From the NCBI RefSeq assembly GCF_000317515.1, contig NC_019740.1:1-64000 (forward strand): a DNA stretch of 64,000 nucleotides, given 5' to 3'. The stretch comes from Allocoleopsis franciscana PCC 7113. Lineage in GTDB: Bacteria > Cyanobacteriota > Cyanobacteriia > Cyanobacteriales > Coleofasciculaceae. The notes under the pieces were generated by a model that saw nothing but the letters and a program-made list of their open reading frames with translations, ran no database searches and had not been told where the DNA came from. Below, piece by piece: positions 58,972 to 64,000 of this stretch (within the stretch, counting starts at the first letter, position 1; every line of letters starts with the position of its first letter). Position numbers and translations under genes: made by a program.

Positions 58972-60184
58972 AAGCTGGAGTAATCATCAACTGTGGTATT
59001 CAAAAACCACAACAATTCCAGAGCGTAGCCGCCTGCATCCTCTTGAACCCATCGGTGTAGGAACGCCGACAGTAGAGAGTTTAACCAGTTATGTGGCTCG
59101 GTTGGCAGCAGCTCATCGAGTACCTACGGGTATTTTGCTAGCTCAAGAAGTCGCTCAACAAGTCAGTAGATATCAGGGCAATCAGCATCAAGGGTTATCC
59201 AGATGGTTTTTCCGTGTCTTTTTCAACGATACGGGGGCCTGGAATGGCATGGGAATTATGGCATCTGAGCCAGTTCATGTGTTAGAAGCACGAACCAAGC
59301 AGCATCAGTTACGGTTTCTCACTTTGTTACGTTGGGCTAACGTTTTACCGTCACGAGGTTTACTTCGTACCAACAAGGCTTGGTGTCCCGTGTGCTATGA
59401 CGATTGGGAGCGTTGTGGCAAACCCATCTACGAGCCTTTATTATGGTCGCTCCAGGTAGTGACAACTTGTCCTGTTCATCAACAAGTTTTATGGCATCAA
59501 TGTCCCAATTGTCGGCGGTCGCTCTACCCTCTAGAGTGGAATTCCCGACCGGGTTTCTGCTCTAGATGCCAACAGTGGTTGGGTGTGAGTTCATTTTTGA
59601 GTACAGGCGAGACCTCTTTTGATGCTTCCCCAGTAGAGCCACCTGATTGGGAATGGCAGATTTTTGTTGTGTACTCCGTGGGAAAAATTCTAGAGCAAGC
59701 ACCTTTTCTTGAGTCTGTGCCAGCTAGAGAAAATCTGGCATTTTGTATTGACTTATGTATTCAAAAAGCTACCAACGGTAATGCTAAAGCTTTTGCTGAG
59801 TTAATGTACCTGAGTGCTTCCGTACCAGGAGAATGGCGATGTGGTCAAGCACTGGCACAATTAGGTTTGCTCTTACGAGTTTGTTGGTGTCTTTCTATTC
59901 CTTTAGTTGATTTCCTCACTGGCCGGGTAGTGATTGAGCAACCGCTATCGTTGAAGGTTTTGCCTATCACTCAACAAAGGAGAAAAACTAATCGGCGCTT
60001 TGATGCGCTGAAAGTACAAATGTTTTTAGAGGCAGCTTTGTCTTTTGAACCACCCCAGTCTCTCAAGCAAGTGGCTGCTACTATTGGATACGACCCTGGC
60101 GATATCTCCCGATTTTTCCCAGACTTGTGCCACCAAATTTCCGCTCGTTACAGATTATACCGACAAGCAATCAGAAAGTCCTAG
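58940..60184 (+). CDS. tniQ: TniQ target-selection protein, copy 2
   Basis: 414 residues, identical to copy 1: TniQ domain, Cys-rich zinc clusters, possible C-terminal HTH. It ends 151 bp before the right end of the transposon. As the only target-selection protein in the element, it should account for the choice of CRISPR arrays. Confidence 0.88.
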   Translation: MSSEALPVSVESWSNHQLWYSKTTTIPERSRLHPLEPIGVGTPTVESLTSYVARLAAAHRVPTGILLAQEVAQQVSRYQGNQHQGLSRWFFRVFFNDTGAWNGMGIMASEPVHVLEARTKQHQLRFLTLLRWANVLPSRGLLRTNKAWCPVCYDDWERCGKPIYEPLLWSLQVVTTCPVHQQVLWHQCPNCRRSLYPLEWNSRPGFCSRCQQWLGVSSFLSTGETSFDASPVEPPDWEWQIFVVYSVGKILEQAPFLESVPARENLAFCIDLCIQKATNGNAKAFAELMYLSASVPGEWRCGQALAQLGLLLRVCWCLSIPLVDFLTGRVVIEQPLSLKVLPITQQRRKTNRRFDALKVQMFLEAALSFEPPQSLKQVAATIGYDPGDISRFFPDLCHQISARYRLYRQAIRKS

Positions 60185-60335
60185 CTATAATAATGCCATT
60201 CCCCAAGTCTATCTCCAGGTACTCGCAAGCGGTTCAAGTCTAGTTACCTCGTCCCACCACGTCGAAGTATAAAGTGACCACAGTTTTTTGGACAACTTAT
60301 GCTTCCACTTTGGACAGGATATGGTTCAAGTGACA

Positions 60336-60607
60336 ATAAATTTGAGAGCTTTCCGCGAACTTAATCCCCGCAAGGGGACTGAAACTAGCCTTAGAATGGG
60401 GGAACCTCTTCAGATTTCTCCTTTCCGCGAACTTAATCCCCGCAAGGGGACTGAAACCGGTTGACATCCTCCCACCGCTAATTCGGAGTACCGAACTTTC
60501 CGCGAACTTAATCCCCGCAAGGGGACTGAAACGGACGGCTGATCACAATTTGGCTAATGCGACCTTTGAACTTTCCGCGAACTTAATCCCCGCAATGAAA
60601 CTGAAGC
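60336..60607 (+). CRISPR. CRISPR array E, distal part (4 repeats)
   Basis: Duplicated ATAAA, the last 8 bp of the split spacer (TTTGAGAG), then repeats at 60349, 60421, 60496 and 60571. The last is degenerate in its second half (CCCCGCAATGAAACTGAAGC) and marks the array end. Without the transposon, array E would have 14 repeats. Nothing visible lies between it and the end of recD2 (60663). Confidence 0.95.
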
Positions 60608-60662
60608 TCTTGAGAGTGCGTTTCCAGTTAAAGCCATGATGTTCTGTTACCAGCACAAAGTC

Positions 60663-62873
60663 CTACCGCAACACCTTCCCACTCAACCGCCACGCCAGCC
60701 CCGTATACCGCTTCTGGTCTTTAACCTGATTCACCGCCATCGCCACCGCCTTTTTTGGCCCCACGATCACAGCCAACCGCTTAGCTCTCGTCAACCCCGT
60801 ATACAGCAGATTACGCGACAGCATCAGATAATGTTGAGGAAACAGCGGCAGCACCACCACCGGATACTCACTCCCCTGCGACTTGTGAATCGTCACCGCC
60901 CAAGCCAAATCCACCTCTAACAAATCCGCATAATCATACGTCACCTGGCGTTGGTCAAACTGAACCCTGATTTCCTGCTCCTCATTGTCTATGGCTACAA
61001 TCACCCCCAAATCACCATTGAACACCTCCCTTTGATAATCATTCACTCGTTGAATCAAGCGATCGCCCACGCGCAAAATCGTTCCTCCCCGCACCACCTC
61101 CGCTTTACTCGCACTGGGTGGATTGAGCAGATTCTGAAGCACTTGGTTAAGGTTCCGGGTTCCCACCACCCCCCGTGTCGAGGGAGACAGCACCTGCACA
61201 TCAGTCGTTGGATTAAACCCCAACTGAGGAATAACATCAGTCAGCAACTCCATAATCCCCTGCACCCCATAATCCGGTTCCGGTGCTCCTAACCACAAAC
61301 AGTCAGAACGAGGGGTAAGGGAAACAGATTCCAACTGGGGATATTTCCCAAGATTTATTTGGTGAGCATTGGTCACAATTTGGCTAGCTTGCGCTTGGCG
61401 GAATACCTGCGTCAGTCGGGCAACGGGGACGCACTGTGACACAATTAAGTCCCGCAGCACATTCCCCGGTCCTACGCTAGGCAACTGGTCGATGTCTCCC
61501 ACCAACAACAGTTGAGCCTCTGGTTTGACAGCTTTCATCAGAGAGTAAGCCAAAAACAAATCCAGCATGGAAGCTTCATCCACCACAATCGCATCGGCTT
61601 CCATTGGATTGGACTCATCGTGCTTAAAGCCAAACGTCTTAGGGTCAAACTCCAACAGCCGATGTAAGGTAGAAGCAGGTTGCCCCGTCATTTCACTCAA
61701 CCGCTGAGCCGCCCTCCCTGTTGGTGCCGCCAAAGCGATCGAGAAGCCCATCGCTTTCCACAAGGCAACAATCGTGCGAGTGGTAAACGTCTTACCGCAT
61801 CCAGGGCCACCCGTCAATACCAACACGCGCTCACTGGCGGCTATCTCCACCGCCTGCTGTTGTTGCTCGCTCAGTTCTATCCCGGTTTTCTCCCGGAAGC
61901 GCAAGAGCCAACGGCGGACTCTGGGCAAGTCAACCGTAACGGGACTCGTGAGCTGTTGTCGTAATCGCTGGGCTAGGTTCTGTTCGGTTTGGAAAAAGGA
62001 GGGTTTGTAGCAAAGTAGCTGGTCGGGCGAGCTTTCCAGGACTAACTCATTAAGCTGACCCATCTGTTGGATTAGACGAGCGATCGCATTCTTTTGGGGT
62101 TGATGGTCATCAATCGCCAATCGTTTCACCGTCTGCTCTACCAGTTCCTCAAAAGGCAAAAAGCAGTGTCCATCTTCTGCCGCTTCTCCCAAAACGTGAA
62201 CAATTCCCGCCCGGTAGCGAAATTCTGAACCGGGTTCGATGCCCAAATTCCGAGCTAGAGTATCGGCCGTGACAAAGCCAATGCCGTAGATATCGGCAGC
62301 CAGTTGATAGGGGTTCTCAGTGACTTTGGCTATCGCCGCGTCTCCATACTGCTTAAAAATCTTAACCGCATAAGTGGTGGACACCCCATGCCCTTGCAAA
62401 AAGACCATCACCTCTTTAATGGCTTTCTGCTTTTCCCAAGCACTTTGAATCATTTTCACCCGCTTATGGGCGATTCCTGGCACTTCCAGCAGGCGTTCAA
62501 TTTGGTTTTCGATGACATCGAGGGTTTCCAGGCCAAAGTGAGCGACAATTCGCTTGGCAGTTACGGGGCCAACGCCTTTGATTAAACCGCTACCCAAGTA
62601 CTTTTCCATTCCCGTGAGGGTAGCGGGTTTGGTTTCCCGGTATTGAGTCACTTGGAACTGTTGTCCAAATTTAGGATGGTCGCGCCAAATGCCAGAAAGC
62701 TTGAGGGTTTGCCCTGCTTCAATCTGAGCAAAGTTGCCGATGATGGTGACTAAATCCGGAGTCCGGGGGACTTTGAAGCGGGCAACGGTGTAACCGGATT
62801 CATCGGAATGAAAGGTTATCCGTTCCACGATTCCTTCCAGGGATTCTAGTTGAGGAGTGCTATTTGTTGACAT
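60663..62873 (-). CDS. recD2: RecD2-like ATP-dependent DNA helicase
   Basis: 736 residues, usual RecD2 length. The N-terminal OB-like region (ESLEGIVERITFHSDESGYT, VARFKVPR) is followed by helix-hairpin-helix stretches (GLIKGVGPVTAKRIVAHFG, then LLEVPGIAHKRV). The SF1 helicase has Walker A VLTGGPGCGKTFTTRTI, motif II VVDEASMLD, and the C-terminal AVTIHKSQGSEYPVVVLPL and YTGLTRAKR. It is a 5'-3' helicase of DNA repair and recombination, not part of RecBCD. It probably belongs to the backbone next to the CRISPR region. It is convergent with array E. Confidence 0.92.
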   Translation of the reverse strand: MSTNSTPQLESLEGIVERITFHSDESGYTVARFKVPRTPDLVTIIGNFAQIEAGQTLKLSGIWRDHPKFGQQFQVTQYRETKPATLTGMEKYLGSGLIKGVGPVTAKRIVAHFGLETLDVIENQIERLLEVPGIAHKRVKMIQSAWEKQKAIKEVMVFLQGHGVSTTYAVKIFKQYGDAAIAKVTENPYQLAADIYGIGFVTADTLARNLGIEPGSEFRYRAGIVHVLGEAAEDGHCFLPFEELVEQTVKRLAIDDHQPQKNAIARLIQQMGQLNELVLESSPDQLLCYKPSFFQTEQNLAQRLRQQLTSPVTVDLPRVRRWLLRFREKTGIELSEQQQQAVEIAASERVLVLTGGPGCGKTFTTRTIVALWKAMGFSIALAAPTGRAAQRLSEMTGQPASTLHRLLEFDPKTFGFKHDESNPMEADAIVVDEASMLDLFLAYSLMKAVKPEAQLLLVGDIDQLPSVGPGNVLRDLIVSQCVPVARLTQVFRQAQASQIVTNAHQINLGKYPQLESVSLTPRSDCLWLGAPEPDYGVQGIMELLTDVIPQLGFNPTTDVQVLSPSTRGVVGTRNLNQVLQNLLNPPSASKAEVVRGGTILRVGDRLIQRVNDYQREVFNGDLGVIVAIDNEEQEIRVQFDQRQVTYDYADLLEVDLAWAVTIHKSQGSEYPVVVLPLFPQHYLMLSRNLLYTGLTRAKRLAVIVGPKKAVAMAVNQVKDQKRYTGLAWRLSGKVLR

Positions 62874-63280
62874 GATTTAATCACTTCGTCTCAAAAGCTG
62901 TGTAGAGGGATGGCACCATTCGCTTTAAACAATGGCTCTGTTGGCTTGCTTATACCGAGTTGCATTCACGCGATAGTTTCCCCAGCATTTCGGGAGATAA
63001 GGAGATGGGGAAAAGAGATACTACTATGAGCCGTAGCAAGATATTAATTTCTCCCCCACCCGAAAAGCACCGTTCATCGGTCAACACTGATAGACCCACT
63101 ACTGGGTAAGCGCGGCCAGGAACTGCTCTCGCATTTCAGGGCTTAACTGCTTGTTGCAGCCAACTTTCCCACTCATGCCTCACTTCCACATGAGGCGTTT
63201 GCGCTGGCTCAGGCAGGGCGGAGTCGGCTCCCGGCAGAACAGGAGCCAATTCGCCGCTATCGATCACACTAAACTTTCTC
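62874..63280. other. Gap between recD2 and the edge gene
   Basis: I see no convincing gene. It should hold the recD2 promoter. A 62-codon minus-strand frame (63136-63324) starts inside the neighbouring gene, is Pro-rich and resembles nothing I know, so I leave it uncalled. Confidence 0.4.
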
Positions 63281-64000
63281 CTAACTTCTGATAAACGATA
63301 AAATTTTCTCCACAGGCCAATCACGAGCGATCGCCAAGTTGACTGCCTGCACCTTGTCTCTGGGCAAACTCACCGCACGAGTGACATAGCCATTATCGCT
63401 TTTGGCATTCTCTCGCTTCTCCTCCCATCGATAAGCCCAATACCAGTGAGCTGGATTATCCGGGTCGCGCTCTCCTTCAACACGAGGATAGGTGGCGATG
63501 ATGCCAGACTTGAGTTTTTTGCTCTTCGTGTAATGCTCTAACCAACCGCTGGCTCTGCGTTTGGTTGTTTCCCCTAGAACTGATTCTTGAAGCGGCATCC
63601 AACCGCAGACCGCGCAGCCCTCCTTAAGTGTCAGCAGAGGTTCGGCGCAACTGGGACAGGTGACAAGGGCAGAAGCTGATGGCTTTTCACTTAGTTCTAG
63701 GGGATTTAGTTTTAGGGGACTTGCTTCCTCATCTACTAGAGATCGCTTTTCATTTAGTTCTAGGGGATTGGGTGAGGCGGTTGAGGTATAAGACTCGACG
63801 GAGGGCGATTTCTGCCACTCTGGGGTCGAGGGCGTTGCCGAGCGCTTCTCGTCGCCTTCTAATAACTCTGTCGCCGTTCTTAACTCCAACGGGGACGAGT
63901 ACCCCCTCGACAGTCCGTTCTTCAACTCCAGCCAGTCCGGGTTGTAAACCTCGCCCTTCCCAAGAATCCCTTTCGCACGAGAGCTGCTCTCTGACTTGCT
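63281..64000 (-). CDS. Zinc-ribbon protein of unknown function, 5' end outside window
   Basis: The frame is open from 63281 to the window edge (at least 239 residues). The apparent TTG start at 63925 is only internal, because coding-like sequence (SKSESSSRAKGILGKGEVYN) continues to 64000. A low-complexity, Ser/Pro/Glu-rich stretch with repeated NPLEL motifs is followed by a zinc ribbon (CPSCAEPL then CAVCGW) and a basic C-terminal domain (HWYWAYRWEEK, VSLPRDKVQAVNLAI). No family recognised. The C-terminal pattern may bind nucleic acid. Confidence 0.65.
   Translation of the reverse strand, partial: SKSESSSRAKGILGKGEVYNPDWLELKNGLSRGYSSPLELRTATELLEGDEKRSATPSTPEWQKSPSVESYTSTASPNPLELNEKRSLVDEEASPLKLNPLELSEKPSASALVTCPSCAEPLLTLKEGCAVCGWMPLQESVLGETTKRRASGWLEHYTKSKKLKSGIIATYPRVEGERDPDNPAHWYWAYRWEEKRENAKSDNGYVTRAVSLPRDKVQAVNLAIARDWPVEKILSFIRS

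Larger units (their letters stand above)
55228..60335 (+). mobile_element. Tn7-like transposon copy 2, inserted in array E
   Basis: 5,108 bp, the same length as copy 1 (30612-35719). All three proteins are identical except one residue of TnsAB. Target duplication ATAAA is at 55223-55227 and 60336-60340. Orientation relative to the CRISPR repeats is the same as for copy 1, and the right end is again 13 bp before the first base of the next repeat. The near identity means that one copy gave rise to the other very recently, or that both came from one recent source. Confidence 0.95.

Noticed and set aside
30328-60607. Spacers in arrays D and E matching the inserted transposon or other genes in the window
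   Set aside because: By eye I found no spacer matching the transposon or any gene here, so I do not claim self-targeting. A computed search would be needed.
63136-63324. 62-codon minus-strand frame downstream of the edge gene
   Set aside because: Overlaps the neighbouring gene, has no clear ribosome site and no recognisable domain.
1-64000. tRNA, rRNA or tracrRNA genes
   Set aside because: I saw no cloverleaf with a CCA-like end, no rRNA blocks and no anti-repeat suggestive of tracrRNA.

Overview
The window comes from a cyanobacterium, most likely filamentous. The palindrome GCGATCGC recurs throughout, short AT-rich and 9-bp G/C repeats litter the gaps, and the protein families are typical of cyanobacteria (RT-Cas1, Csx10/Csx19, Uma2, cyanobacterial Cas6). 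A ParA/ribbon-helix-helix partition cassette with iteron-like repeats suggests a plasmid or a plasmid-derived island. I saw no replication initiator and no tRNA or rRNA gene.

Layout. 1-4.2 kb: a truncated SDR gene, an unknown three-gene cassette (minus strand), a ribbon-helix-helix gene with a possible -1 frameshift signal, and the partition cassette. 4.3-7.9 kb: a STAND NTPase with an N-terminal HTH. 8-16.3 kb: an adaptation block with RT-cas1, cas1, cas2, three CRISPR arrays (A, B, C) with homologous leaders, and an inverted second copy of the three-gene cassette. 16.4-38.9 kb: a type III-D locus with cas6, RAMP genes, csx19, csx10, a small subunit and cas10, plus a CARF gene, a membrane-CARF gene, two PD-(D/E)XK genes, a WYL-like regulator, csx3 and csx3-AAA. 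Array D lies inside this block and is split by a 5,108-bp Tn7-like element. 39-45 kb: an HD hydrolase, a large secreted-type S8/LysM/CHAP protein, a third PD-(D/E)XK gene and an Uma2 gene. 45-54.3 kb: the wreck of a second, type I CRISPR-Cas locus (interrupted cas3, a cas6 chimera, intact cas4 and cas1, no cas2, a two-repeat array F) with a GST gene and an IS701-like insertion. 54.3-60.6 kb: array E, split by a second copy of the Tn7-like element that is identical apart from one base I found. 60.6-64 kb: recD2 and a gene running off the window.

How the parts work together. RT-Cas1, Cas1 and Cas2 should feed arrays A-C, probably from RNA as well as DNA. Overlapping spacers in arrays A and B show that those arrays sampled the same invader. 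The III-D complex, with crRNAs made by Cas6, should detect target RNA and make cyclic oligoadenylate through the Cas10 GGDD palm. The soluble CARF protein and the membrane CARF protein are the likely effectors. Csx3 is the likely ring nuclease that switches the signal off.

The most striking observation is that both Tn7-like elements (TnsAB fusion, TnsC, TniQ, no visible cargo) sit in CRISPR spacers in the same orientation. Each has its right end exactly 13 bp before the next repeat, with a 5-bp target duplication. This suggests a transposon that uses CRISPR repeats as its attachment site.
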